From assembly GCF_022524345.1 (NCBI RefSeq), contig NZ_JAKWJU010000002.1:2604001-2668000 (forward strand): DNA of 64,000 bases. Direction: 5' to 3'. Position 1 is the first letter of the stretch. Each line of letters starts with the position of its first letter. Positions 17,015-25,368 of the stretch are shown piece after piece. The position numbers and the translations under genes were made by a program. The DNA is from Streptomyces marispadix. GTDB taxonomy: Bacteria > Actinomycetota > Actinomycetes > Streptomycetales > Streptomycetaceae. The notes beneath the pieces are model-generated. The model made no database searches. It saw only the letters and a list, made by a program, of their open reading frames with translations, and was not told the origin of the DNA.

Positions 17015-17527
17015 TCAGCGGCCTTCGGGCGTCTCGGCGCCGGGCCTCTCCCAGAACGCCGCGATGAGCCGTTCTCGTCCGTGTACGACGAGGACGAGGC
17101 ACAGCAGCGTGTATGCGAGGGAGAAGTACTTGACCGAGGGATAGCCGTAGGCGAAGTCCATCACCGTGATGTTCAGCGACACCGCGAACAGCGCCATCGC
17201 CCCGAGGGTGACCGTGCGGCGTGAGAGCAGCATCAGCGCGGGGACGAGTTCGTACAGGCCCGTGAAGCGGCCGTACACCTCTGAGTAGCCGTAGAACGCC
17301 CAGACGACGCTGGTGCCGTCCGGCGTGCGGTTGGAGATCGTCCAGTCCCCGTAGTCGTACTGGCCGCCGAGCAGCTTGATCGTGCCGTAGCCGGCGAAGA
17401 CGACGAACAGCACCAGCCTGAGGGCGGTGATCAGCCGGGGACCGGCCTTGCCCCCTCCTGCTTTGCGCTGTCCGGCCCCGTCCTGGCCGGCCTTGTCCTG
17501 TCCGGCTGTGCGCTTCATGGCCCGCAT
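17015..17527 (-). CDS. DoxX-like four-helix membrane protein
   Basis: The 170-residue protein starts with a basic tail (MRAMKRTAGQDKAGQ) and has four hydrophobic helices with the DoxX-type spacing (LRLVLFVVFAGYGTIKLLGG near residue 40, LYELVPALML, VTLGAMALFAV, FSLAYTLLCLVLVVHG). The start at 17527 has GGAG 8 nt upstream. DoxX proteins are membrane components linked to quinone or thiol redox homeostasis, but the exact role is unknown. It is divergent from the two-component pair. Confidence 0.75.
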   Translation of the reverse strand: MRAMKRTAGQDKAGQDGAGQRKAGGGKAGPRLITALRLVLFVVFAGYGTIKLLGGQYDYGDWTISNRTPDGTSVVWAFYGYSEVYGRFTGLYELVPALMLLSRRTVTLGAMALFAVSLNITVMDFAYGYPSVKYFSLAYTLLCLVLVVHGRERLIAAFWERPGAETPEGR

Positions 17528-17728
17528 GGGTTTCGCTCCGGTTCTCTCGACGCACACCGCCCGCGGGGAGAGAGAAAGGGGGCGGCACCGGCGACAGTGT
17601 CGGCCGCGCCGTGCGGCGGGGGCTTCGTGCTGCCGGCCGCTCCCGGCGGCCAGAAGTAGGAGGCGCCCGGAGGCGGGCCCTCCTCGGGGAGGACGCCGTG
17701 GGGCCGCGCCCGCGGCTACGTTCGGCGC

Positions 17729-19123
17729 GTGCCGCAGATACGGAGTTCCTTGCGTGCCCCCGCCACGGCGTACGGGTGGGTGCGGCTGCTGCCGTTGCTC
17801 GCCGCGGTGGGGTCCGTCGGGCTGCTGCATGTGCCGCAGGTCGAACCGTCGGGCTGGGACTGGCTGGTGGCCGTGGCCTCGGCGGCGCTGGTCCCGGTGG
17901 GCGGACGCCGTCCGGTGCAGGTACTGGTGGCGCAGTGCCTGCTGCTGGTGGCCGCCGTCGTGACCTCCGCGAAGATCGGCGGAGGTGTGGCGCAGATCCT
18001 CGCGTGCGTGGCGCTCGGCGAGGTCGCGCTGAGATGTCCGGGACGAAGGATGTGGTGGAGCGCCGCCGCGCTGTGTGCGGCTTCTGCCGCGGACTTCCTG
18101 CACTTCTACTCGATCGCCGCCAACGCCCTCATGGTGGCGATGAAGACCGGACTGCCGCTGCTGCTGGGCTCGTTCCTGCGTTCGCAGCGGGAGCTGGCGG
18201 CACAGGCGGAGCAGCGCGCAAGGGAAGCGGACGAGCGCCGAAGCTGGGAGACGAAGGTCGCACGCGCCGACGAACGTGCCGCCGTGGCACGCGAGTTGCA
18301 CGATGTCGTGGCGCACCACGTCGCGTCGATCGTGCTGCGTACCGGAGTCGTACGGCATGTGGTGCCCTCCGCCGACCCGAGGATCGACGAGGCCCTCGAC
18401 GACGTGCACAGCATCGGCGGCCAGGCGCTGACCGATCTGCGGCGGCTGGTCGCGGTGCTGCGCGACCCCGGCACGGCTGGGGAGCCGCCGCTGCTGACCT
18501 CGGCCGGGCTGTCGGCCGAGCTGGAGAGCGTCCTGGAACGTACGCGGCAGGCGGGCGCCGAGGTCTCCACGGATGTGGACGAGGAGACGGCGGGACGGCT
18601 GGACACCGCGCATCGGCATGCCGTGCTGCGCGTGGTGCAGGAGGGCCTGACGAACGTGCTGCGGCACGCGGGCGCCGGTGCCCGCGTGCGGGTGATGCTG
18701 GCGCGGGAGGGCCGGTACGGCGTACGGGTCGAAGTCAGCGACGACGGCGGGCAGTCGGGCGCCGGAGCGTCGGCGCGAGGCAGTGGTCACGGGGCCGGTG
18801 GCCACGACCACCGGGGCCACGACCACCGGGGCCACGGCCACGGTCTGACGGTGATGCGTGAGCGCCTGGAACTGCTGGGCGGCGAGCTGCGCGTTGGCCC
18901 GAACTCCCCGGGCGGCGCGGGCTGGACGCTGAGCGCGGTGCTGCCGGACGCGCTGTTGCCGGACGGAATGCGGCCAGACGAGGTGCCGCCGGAGGGGACG
19001 GGACCGAAAGGGACAGGACCAGAAGGGACGGGGTCGGACAGGACAGGACCGGGCGGGACGGGTCGCGACGGAACAGGGCCCGGCACGTCCGCGCTCCCCT
19101 CCCCCCGGGCGGCGGCACCGTGA
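17729..19123 (+). CDS. NarL-type (HisKA_3) sensor histidine kinase with His-rich insert
   Basis: The 464-residue protein has five or six N-terminal membrane helices to about residue 150, a coiled segment, the phospho-acceptor motif ARELHDVVAHH with His191, and a HATPase domain (N-box VVQEGLTNVLRHAG). Between the G1 box (VSDDGGQSG) and the GLTVMRERL motif is a His-Asp-Gly-rich insert (HDHRGHDHRGHGHG) in the ATP lid, which could bind a metal. The C-terminal tail is a Gly-Thr-Gly-Pro repeat with no known fold. Its stop overlaps the GTG of the response regulator gene (GTGA). Confidence 0.92.
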   Translation: MPQIRSSLRAPATAYGWVRLLPLLAAVGSVGLLHVPQVEPSGWDWLVAVASAALVPVGGRRPVQVLVAQCLLLVAAVVTSAKIGGGVAQILACVALGEVALRCPGRRMWWSAAALCAASAADFLHFYSIAANALMVAMKTGLPLLLGSFLRSQRELAAQAEQRAREADERRSWETKVARADERAAVARELHDVVAHHVASIVLRTGVVRHVVPSADPRIDEALDDVHSIGGQALTDLRRLVAVLRDPGTAGEPPLLTSAGLSAELESVLERTRQAGAEVSTDVDEETAGRLDTAHRHAVLRVVQEGLTNVLRHAGAGARVRVMLAREGRYGVRVEVSDDGGQSGAGASARGSGHGAGGHDHRGHDHRGHGHGLTVMRERLELLGGELRVGPNSPGGAGWTLSAVLPDALLPDGMRPDEVPPEGTGPKGTGPEGTGSDRTGPGGTGRDGTGPGTSALPSPRAAAP

Positions 19124-19803
19124 TCCGTACCCTCCTCGTCGACGACCAGCAGCTCGTACGGGCGGGCCTGCGCATGCTGTGCACAGCGGCCGACGGCATC
19201 GAGGTGGTGGGCGAGGCGGAGGACGGGCGCCAGGCGATCGCGCTCGTCGAGCAGTTGGTGCCGCACGTCGTGCTGATGGATCTGCGGATGCCCGGCGTCG
19301 ACGGCATCACCGCCACACGCCGCATCCTCGGCGCGCGCCCCTCGGTACGGGTGCTGGTGCTGACGACCTTCGACGACGACGAGCATCTCTATCCCGCGCT
19401 GGAGGCCGGGGCGTGCGGCTTCCTCGCCAAGGACGCCGCCCCGGAGGAGCTGCTGGACGGAATCCGCAGCGCGGCCGCCGGCCGGAGTCCGTTCAGCCCG
19501 CACGTGCTGCGCCGGCTCGTACGGCGTGCCGTCCTGGCCGAGGGAAGGCCGGACGGGCAGGAGCACACCGCCGATGCGGCGGCGGTGGCGCTCACCGCAC
19601 GGGAGCGCGACGTGCTCGAATCGGTCGTCGTGGGCCGCTCCAACGCGGAGATCGCCGAACGCCTCCACATCGGCGTCACCACCGTCAAGACGCATATCGC
19701 CGGACTGATGGCCAAGACCGGCAGCCGCAATCGCGTCCAACTCGCCGTCCGTGCCCATCACTTGGGGCTCGGCGGGCCCGGCCCGTGCAGTCCCGGCACA
19801 TGA
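19120..19803 (+). CDS. LuxR/NarL-family response regulator
   Basis: The 227-residue regulator has a receiver domain with acidic pocket (DDQQ), phospho-acceptor Asp54 in LMDLRMPG, and Thr/Lys switch residues (LTTFDDDE, LAKDAAPEE). A LuxR-type helix-turn-helix at about 155-215 (LTARERDVLESVVVGRSNAEIAERL, shown in part) follows. It is translationally coupled to the upstream kinase, which should be its cognate partner. Target genes are not evident; the flanking DoxX and CapA genes are candidates. Confidence 0.95.
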   Translation: MIRTLLVDDQQLVRAGLRMLCTAADGIEVVGEAEDGRQAIALVEQLVPHVVLMDLRMPGVDGITATRRILGARPSVRVLVLTTFDDDEHLYPALEAGACGFLAKDAAPEELLDGIRSAAAGRSPFSPHVLRRLVRRAVLAEGRPDGQEHTADAAAVALTARERDVLESVVVGRSNAEIAERLHIGVTTVKTHIAGLMAKTGSRNRVQLAVRAHHLGLGGPGPCSPGT

Positions 19804-19874
19804 CTGAGGTCCCAGCCCGTACGGTCCCGGACCCCGGCCCCCCGGCAGCCGCATGTCCGGAGGCTGAAGCCCCA

Positions 19875-19907
19875 CCCGGCCGTACGCATGATCCGCATAC
19901 GGCCGGG
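19875..19907. terminator. Bidirectional terminator between convergent genes
   Basis: CCCGGCCGTA pairs perfectly with TACGGCCGGG, extended by further GC pairs after one mismatch. It lies between the ends of the response regulator and the convergent CapA gene. Confidence 0.7.
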
Positions 19908-19948
19908 CGGGGCCCCGCCCTCCCGGAGGTGGTTACCTCAACGAGGCG

Positions 19949-21244
19949 TCAACGGCCCATCCGCAGACCCTGTTCGGCGGCACCGCGGCTGAGCACCGAC
20001 TCGCGGATCGTGCGGAACGCCTCGGCCCGCCCCTCACCCGCGTCACGGGCGTTCTCCTGGCTGAGGTCCACGACGCTGATGCGCGGCGACGTCTGGACGA
20101 AGAAGGGCACGAACTCCGCCTTCTGCACCTTCCATTCGTTCTGACGCCCCCGACTCCCCGCGTCCTCGCCCGACTTCGCGTGGCCGCCGGACTTCGCGTC
20201 CTTGTCCGGCTTCGCGTCGCGGCGGGCGTCGCGGGCGTCCCCCGCCCCGCCTCGCGTGCCGCCCTTCCCCGGCGGTACGAAGGTGAAGCGTGCCGCCGAA
20301 CTCATCGACCCGCGCGGGTCGTTCATCTTCCCGGCGAGCTGGTCGCCCATCCCGTAGACGACCCAGGTGCCGTTGACCTTCTCGTAGGGCTGCGGCACAT
20401 GCGCATGGGTGCCGATGATCAGGTCGATGTCCTTGCGTCCGCTGCGGTCGCGGGAGCGTGTGAGCTTCTTCGCCAGTCGCTTCTGCCTGCTGTCGGGGGC
20501 CTGTTGCCACTCGGTGCCCCAGTGCATGCTCGTCACGACGATGTCGGCACCGGCGCGCCGCGCCGCCCGCGCGTCGGCGATGATCCGGTCCGGGTCCATC
20601 ATGTTGACCGCCCACCGCTTGTCCTTGGGCACGGATATGCCGTTCGTCCCGTAGGTGTAGGCGAGTTGGGCGACCTTCGCGCCGCCCGCCTTCATCATCG
20701 TCGTACGGCCCCGGGCGCGGGCGGAGGCGGCGGATCCCGCGTGCTTGAGGCCCGCCTTGTCCATGGCGGTGATGGTGCGGCGTACCCCGTCCACACCGTC
20801 GTCCATGCTGTGGTTCGAGGCGGACGAACAGCTCTCGTAGCCGGTGTCCTTGAGGGCGGAGGCCACGTCGGGGGGCGTCTTGAAGGCCGGGTATCCGGTG
20901 AAGGGGCCGCCCGAGCGGCCGTAGACGGTCTCCATGTGGCATATCGCCAAGTCGGCCCCGGAAGCCAGGGACTTGGCGCCCGCGAGCATCTTGCGGAAGT
21001 CGTAGCCCGAGCCGCCCGCGTCCGTACGGGCCTGACGTATGACGGAGTCGTGTGAGAGGACGTCGCCCGTGGCGACCAGGGTGAACGGCCGGTGTGCGGA
21101 CGCCTGGCGGGCCTCTTTCCTCGCGGCGGCGTCGTCCCGGCGCTCGTCGCGCTGCCGGTCGTGCCCGCTGCCGCAGGCGGCGACGGTCCCCAGCAGCAGC
21201 GTCGCGGCGGCGGCGAGGGCGGCCTGACGTATGTACGTGCTCAT
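19949..21244 (-). CDS. CapA family lipoprotein (poly-gamma-glutamate-type metallophosphatase fold)
   Basis: The 431-residue protein has a lipoprotein signal peptide with lipobox LLGTVAAC. It has the CapA core: TLVATGDVLSH near residue 55, NHSMDDG, MHWGTEW, and GTHAHVPQP with a metal-binding His pair. CapA proteins are membrane-anchored extracytoplasmic enzymes of the calcineurin-like fold linked to poly-gamma-glutamate anchoring, but most actinobacterial members have no known substrate. A Lys/Asp/Gly-rich low-complexity insert of about 50 residues interrupts the C-terminal part. It is divergent from the 5'-nucleotidase. Confidence 0.88.
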   Translation of the reverse strand: MSTYIRQAALAAAATLLLGTVAACGSGHDRQRDERRDDAAARKEARQASAHRPFTLVATGDVLSHDSVIRQARTDAGGSGYDFRKMLAGAKSLASGADLAICHMETVYGRSGGPFTGYPAFKTPPDVASALKDTGYESCSSASNHSMDDGVDGVRRTITAMDKAGLKHAGSAASARARGRTTMMKAGGAKVAQLAYTYGTNGISVPKDKRWAVNMMDPDRIIADARAARRAGADIVVTSMHWGTEWQQAPDSRQKRLAKKLTRSRDRSGRKDIDLIIGTHAHVPQPYEKVNGTWVVYGMGDQLAGKMNDPRGSMSSAARFTFVPPGKGGTRGGAGDARDARRDAKPDKDAKSGGHAKSGEDAGSRGRQNEWKVQKAEFVPFFVQTSPRISVVDLSQENARDAGEGRAEAFRTIRESVLSRGAAEQGLRMGR

Positions 21245-21565
21245 GATGGGCTCTCGCTTTCTCAGGGAAAGTCGACAAACCCAGATATATGGGGCGGAAC
21301 GCCGCGCCGCGCGACGGCGCCGCCATACGGCCCAGCCCGTGCGCCCGCCCGTGGGCGGCGGCGGGCCGGCGGGCCGAAGTGCGCGTGGACGGGCCCGCGT
21401 AGGGAGCGGCCGTACGAACGCACGCGCACGAAGGGCCGATACGGAGCGCCGCATACGCAGGGTCAGGCTCAGGGCCGAGCCGGTCCGAGCCGCCGGCGAG
21501 GCGCGAGGCGACCGCCCGCCACCGGGCGCTCCCCCGGCCGCAACCCTGTCGTTACCGCAACACTC
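21245..21565. other. Gene-free divergent promoter region (capA / 5'-nucleotidase)
   Basis: The 384-nt gap between the divergent genes has no coding ORF. An A/T-rich patch (ATATAT) near 21284-21290 is a candidate promoter element for the CapA gene on the minus strand. The rest is plain GC-rich DNA. Confidence 0.4.
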
Positions 21566-21595
21566 CTGACGCACTACGCGCGTTGACCGTAGGCT
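21566..21595 (+). promoter_or_regulatory. Putative promoter of the 5'-nucleotidase gene
   Basis: A CTGACG -35 box and a TAGGCT -10 box are separated by 18 nt, a normal Streptomyces vegetative spacing, 34 nt before the start codon. An AGGAAGGGG ribosome-binding site follows. Confidence 0.45.
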
Positions 21596-21628
21596 GCCAG
21601 CGCTCGCAGTCCAGGAAGGGGAACCTCG

Positions 21629-23446
21629 ATGATGACCGTGCAACCTGAACGGCGCAGACGCGTGCGCCGGTTGACCACCGGCGCGGCGGCGCTGGCAGCC
21701 GCCGTCGGCGTGCTCGCCGCCGCACTGCCCGCCGGGGCGGAGAGCACCGACGGCGGCGGGCAGCACGCCCAAGGCCGCACCGTCGACGTGCAGTTGCTCT
21801 CCTTCAACGACTTCCACGGCAACATCGAGCCGCCGCCCGGCTCTTCAGGCGAGGTCTCGCGGGAGAAGCCCGACGGTTCCACGGAGAAGGTGGCCGCGGG
21901 CGGCGCCGAGTATCTGGCGACGTCCCTGCGCAAGGCCCGCAAGGACAACCCCTACAGCGTCACCGCGGCGGCGGGCGACCTGGTGGGCGCGAGCCCCCTG
22001 ATCTCCGGTCTCTTCCATGACGAGCCCACCATCGAGGCGTTCAACAAGATGGACCTGGACGTCGCGGGCGTCGGGAACCACGAGTTCGACGAGGGCCGCA
22101 AGGAGCTGAAACGCCTCCAGGACGGCGGCTGCCACCCCAAGGACGGCTGCTCCGAGGAGGGGAAGGTCTTCAAGGGCTCCGACTTCCCCTATCTCGCCGC
22201 GAACGTGACGGACGAGAAGACCGAGCGCCCGATCCTCAAGCCGTACACGGTGTGGAAGAAGAAGGGCGTCAAGATCGGCTTCATCGGCGTGACCCTCGAA
22301 GGCACTCCGGACATCGTGAGCGAAGAGGGCGTCAAGGGACTGAAGTTCCACGACGAGATCAAGACCGTCGACAAGTACGCGAAGAAGCTCGACAAGATGG
22401 GCGTGAAGTCCATAGTCGCTCTGATCCACGAGGGCGGACTGCCGAAGAAGCCCGAGTACAACTACGACTGCGACAGCCCCGGAGCGGGCGACGGCGTCTC
22501 CGGCCCGATCACGGACATCGCCAAGGGCATCTCGCCCAAGGTGGACGCGCTGGTCACCGGCCACACCCACGAGGCGTACGCGTGCAACATCCCGGACCCG
22601 GCCGGTAACCCTCGCACGGTCACCTCGGCGTCGTCGTTCGGCAAGCTCTACACGGACACGACGCTGACGTACGACCGCGGCACGGGCGACATCGTCCGCA
22701 CGAAGGTCGACAGCGCCAACCACGTGGTCAGCCGTAGGCAGGCCAAGGCGAAGGACATGACCTCGCTCGTGAAGCGCTGGGGCAAGCTGGCCGACCCCAT
22801 CGCCGACAAGCCGATCGGCTACATCTCCGGCGACATCGACGGCCGCGGGGCGGAGAAGCCCGAGTCGCCGCTGGGCGATGTGATCGGCGACGCCCAGCTC
22901 GAGTTCATGAAGCCCGAGGACAAGGGCGGCGCCCAGCTCGCGCTGATGAACCCCGGCGGCATCCGTTCCGACCTCGTATACAAGGCGGCGGAGGACGAGG
23001 GCGACGGCGTCGTCACCTACGGCGAAGGCTTCACGGTGCAGCCGTTCACCAACATGATGACGGCGATCGACCTCACCGGTAAGCAGCTCGTCACAGCCCT
23101 TCAGCAGCAGGTCAGCGGGGCGAACGAGAAGTCACCGAAGATCCTCCAGGTCTCCGAGGGCTTCAGCTACACGCTCGACATGACCAAGTCCGGCAAGGAC
23201 CGCGTCGTCACCGACTCGGTGAAACTGGATGGCAAGGCGCTCGACCCGGACAAGACCTACCGCGTCGCGATGAACGAGTTCCTGGCGGGCGGCAACGACG
23301 GCTTCCCGGTCTTCAAGGACGGCAAGGACAAGCTCGTCGGCAAGTCCGATCTGGAGGCGCTGGAGGCGTACTTCGGCGAGCACTCCTCGAAGTCCGACCC
23401 GCTGGACCCGCCGAAGGCGGACCGCATCAAGGTCGTCGAGAAGTAG
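21629..23446 (+). CDS. Secreted 5'-nucleotidase / metallophosphatase
   Basis: The 605-residue protein has a twin-basic N-terminus and Sec-type signal peptide cleaved near AGA-ES (residue 36). A calcineurin-like metallophosphatase domain follows with LLSFNDFHGN, GDLVGASPL, GVGNHEFDEG, and VTGHTHEAY, which supply the two-metal site. The C-terminal 5'-nucleotidase substrate domain has LMNPGGIRSDL and the late GGNDGFPVF loop. It hydrolyses extracellular nucleotides to nucleosides and phosphate, a phosphate-scavenging role. It is followed by a very strong hairpin. Confidence 0.95.
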   Translation: MMTVQPERRRRVRRLTTGAAALAAAVGVLAAALPAGAESTDGGGQHAQGRTVDVQLLSFNDFHGNIEPPPGSSGEVSREKPDGSTEKVAAGGAEYLATSLRKARKDNPYSVTAAAGDLVGASPLISGLFHDEPTIEAFNKMDLDVAGVGNHEFDEGRKELKRLQDGGCHPKDGCSEEGKVFKGSDFPYLAANVTDEKTERPILKPYTVWKKKGVKIGFIGVTLEGTPDIVSEEGVKGLKFHDEIKTVDKYAKKLDKMGVKSIVALIHEGGLPKKPEYNYDCDSPGAGDGVSGPITDIAKGISPKVDALVTGHTHEAYACNIPDPAGNPRTVTSASSFGKLYTDTTLTYDRGTGDIVRTKVDSANHVVSRRQAKAKDMTSLVKRWGKLADPIADKPIGYISGDIDGRGAEKPESPLGDVIGDAQLEFMKPEDKGGAQLALMNPGGIRSDLVYKAAEDEGDGVVTYGEGFTVQPFTNMMTAIDLTGKQLVTALQQQVSGANEKSPKILQVSEGFSYTLDMTKSGKDRVVTDSVKLDGKALDPDKTYRVAMNEFLAGGNDGFPVFKDGKDKLVGKSDLEALEAYFGEHSSKSDPLDPPKADRIKVVEK

Positions 23447-23834
23447 CGGGAGACAGCGAGAAGTACGGAGAGCACCGCGCAGCGGCCGCCGTTCGCGACG
23501 GCCCAGCGGCGCAGCGGCTCGACGGCAGCACCACGGCAGCGCCCTGTCGGGTGGGGGCAGACCCCCGCCGGGCAGGGCGCTGCCGCATGTGCGGGGTCTG
23601 CGGGCGCGCCTTCGTACGCAGGGGAGACACGGGGCCGTACGCGGGTCGGGGGTGCGGCCGATACGCGGGCGCCGTCGCGGTGCCGGGGCGGCGCCCCGCA
23701 GCGGGTGCACGCCCGCTCACCGGGGTTTGAGCGTGCCGGAACGTGCTACCCGCCCGGCGGCGGCGCGGGCCCCGTGCGGGCTCCCGGCGGACTCGCATGC
23801 CGCCGCCCCGAGAAGTCGTCGAGGAGCTGGTCCC
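23447..23834. other. Gene-free interval holding the nucleotidase terminator
   Basis: Apart from the hairpin at 23535-23584 the 388 nt contain no convincing gene. The region before the CBS-domain gene is GC-rich, with GAGGAGC as its ribosome-binding site near 23820. Confidence 0.5.
23535..23584 (+). terminator. Strong hairpin terminator after 5'-nucleotidase
   Basis: GGCAGCGCCCTG pairs with CAGGGCGCTGCC, extended inward by GGG/CCC pairs around a GGGGG-CAGA-CCCCC tip. It lies 90 nt after the stop. Confidence 0.85.
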
Positions 23835-24251
23835 ATGACTACTGCACGCGAAGTGATGACCCCGGGTGCCGAGTGCGTACAGACGGCTCAGTCGGCCGCC
23901 GACGCCGCCCGAATAATGACGGAGGCCGGTGTGGGCGCCCTTCCGATCTGCGGTCCGGACGACAAGATCAAGGGCGTGGTCACGGACCGGGACATCGTGG
24001 TGAAGGTGCTCGGCAAGAACCGCGATCCGGGAAGCTTCCCCGCGGGCGATCTCAACCAGAGCGAAGCCGTCACGATCGGGGCGGACGACGACGCCGAGGA
24101 GATCCTGGCCACGATGGCGCGCCATCAGGTGCGGCGGCTGCCGGTGATCGACGGTGACCGGCTCGTCGGCATGGTCGCGGTCGCCGATGTCGCAAGGTCG
24201 CTGCCGAACGCCAAGACCGGCGAACTCGTCGAGGCCCTGTCGTACGACTGA
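23835..24251 (+). CDS. Tandem CBS-domain protein
   Basis: The 138-residue cytoplasmic protein consists of two CBS motifs, about residues 5-60 (VMTPGAECVQTAQSAADAAR and VVTDRDIVVKVL) and 72-128 (ADDDAEEILATMARHQVRRL and LVGMVAVADVARSL). Stand-alone CBS pairs bind adenosine nucleotides and act as energy or stress sensors in actinobacteria. ATG 23835 follows GAGGAGC. A Cys-rich mini-protein gene follows on the same strand 192 nt later. Confidence 0.92.
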   Translation: MTTAREVMTPGAECVQTAQSAADAARIMTEAGVGALPICGPDDKIKGVVTDRDIVVKVLGKNRDPGSFPAGDLNQSEAVTIGADDDAEEILATMARHQVRRLPVIDGDRLVGMVAVADVARSLPNAKTGELVEALSYD

Positions 24252-24443
24252 CAGAGCCCGCGACCGACCGGTCCCACGACCGACCGGCCGTCCCCAGCCC
24301 ACCGGCCGACTACCGCTCGGGGACCGGCGCTCCCGCCGGGGCCGCACGGCCGCCATGGCCGGCGGAATCCGCGCGGCCGGTCCGCCGGTCCACCGACTTC
24401 CAGTCGTCCAGTCCCACCCGTCCACACCACCGAGGAGCCTGAG

Positions 24444-24677
24444 ATGGCCGTATGCGAGGTCTGCGGGAACGACTACGAAGCCGCCTTCGAAGTCCGGGCG
24501 GCAGGCGCGGTGCACACCTTCGACAGCTTCGAATGCGCCGCGCAGAAGATGGCACCGATCTGTGAGAACTGTGGCTGCCGCATCCTGGGCCACGGTCTCC
24601 AGGCAGAGGGGCGCTTCTTCTGCTGCGCGAGCTGCGCCCGGATGCAGGGGCGCATGGAGCTGGCGGACCATGTGTGA
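24444..24677 (+). CDS. Cys-rich zinc-ribbon / metallothionein-like mini-protein
   Basis: The 77-residue protein contains nine cysteines arranged as CEVC near the N-terminus, a single Cys near residue 31, CENCGC at 40-45, and CCASC at 60-64, plus a His. The CxxC pairs suggest one or two bound zinc ions, like small zinc ribbons. The CENCGCRILGHG segment recalls prokaryotic metallothionein-like domains. A GAGGAGCC site precedes the ATG, and a perfect 16-bp hairpin follows the gene. The function is unknown; metal buffering or a redox role is possible. Confidence 0.75.
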   Translation: MAVCEVCGNDYEAAFEVRAAGAVHTFDSFECAAQKMAPICENCGCRILGHGLQAEGRFFCCASCARMQGRMELADHV

Positions 24678-24722
24678 CCGGTCCGCCGGGAGCTGACGCC
24701 TCCGCGAGTACCGGATGACAGC

Positions 24723-24765
24723 AGTGCGCGGGACGCCGTCGCCACCTGGCGGCGTCCCGCGCACT
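24723..24765. terminator. Perfect 16-bp hairpin terminator
   Basis: AGTGCGCGGGACGCCG (24723-24738) is fully complementary to 24750-24765, with an 11-nt loop. It lies between the Cys-rich protein and the convergent phospholipase gene and probably serves both. Confidence 0.85.
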
Positions 24766-24833
24766 CGTGTGTGTGCCCGCGTGCTCTGCTGTTTCTCGTG
24801 CTCTGCTACGTGAGTTCGGGGGGCGCGCGGCCG

Positions 24834-25310
24834 TCAGCCGACCGGCGTTCCCTTCTTGACGCCGAGGATCACCACGGCCTGGTAGTAGGTCCATGCGAGC
24901 CCGTCGCAGGACTTCTTGGTCGCGCCGTCGTACTGGGCGCAGGCGCGCTTGAGGTCTTCGTAGAAGGCGCTGTCGACGCGGGCCTTGTTGGCTTCGAAGG
25001 TGCCCTGCGCCTTGTAGTTGCGGTAGCCGAAGTCGTGCCGGATGCACCCGTTCTCGAAGGGGAAACCGAACGGGTTGTCAGGGGACGAGGAGCAGACGTC
25101 GGTCGACCAGTCGAAGTTGTAGTCCGCCCACGCGGCCTGGTCGGCCCTGGCGGCCAGGAAGGCGTTCTGGCTTGCGGCGTCGGTCTGGGTCCAGCTTGCG
25201 AGTACCTGGGGTTTGTCGGCCGGGTCCGCGACAGCGCTTGTGGCGGTGCCGAGGACGGTGAGGAGACTCAGGGAGGAGACGATGACACCCGCGATGAGTC
25301 TTCGACGCAT
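24834..25310 (-). CDS. Secreted prokaryotic phospholipase A2
   Basis: The 158-residue precursor has a Sec signal peptide (MRRRLIAGVIVSSLSLLTVL, cleavage near AVA-DP). The mature domain has the prokaryotic PLA2 signature with catalytic His-Asp in CIRHDFGYRNY and four cysteines for two disulfides (WSTDVC, NGCIRHD, LKRACAQ, KKSCDGL). It should hydrolyse the sn-2 ester of phospholipids extracellularly in a Ca2+-dependent manner. It is monocistronic between a strong terminator and a long empty region. Confidence 0.93.
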   Translation of the reverse strand: MRRRLIAGVIVSSLSLLTVLGTATSAVADPADKPQVLASWTQTDAASQNAFLAARADQAAWADYNFDWSTDVCSSSPDNPFGFPFENGCIRHDFGYRNYKAQGTFEANKARVDSAFYEDLKRACAQYDGATKKSCDGLAWTYYQAVVILGVKKGTPVG

Positions 25311-25340
25311 TTCGAACCTCCGTGGGGGGAGAGGTGGTTC

Positions 25341-25368
25341 AGAACATCGGACTTGCGGAGCTTGTCAA
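25341..25368 (-). promoter_or_regulatory. Possible promoter of the phospholipase A2 gene
   Basis: On the minus strand a perfect TTGACA (25363-25368) is followed 16 nt later by TGTTCT at 25341-25346, a weak -10. A GGAGG ribosome-binding site lies next to the ATG. Confidence 0.4.
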
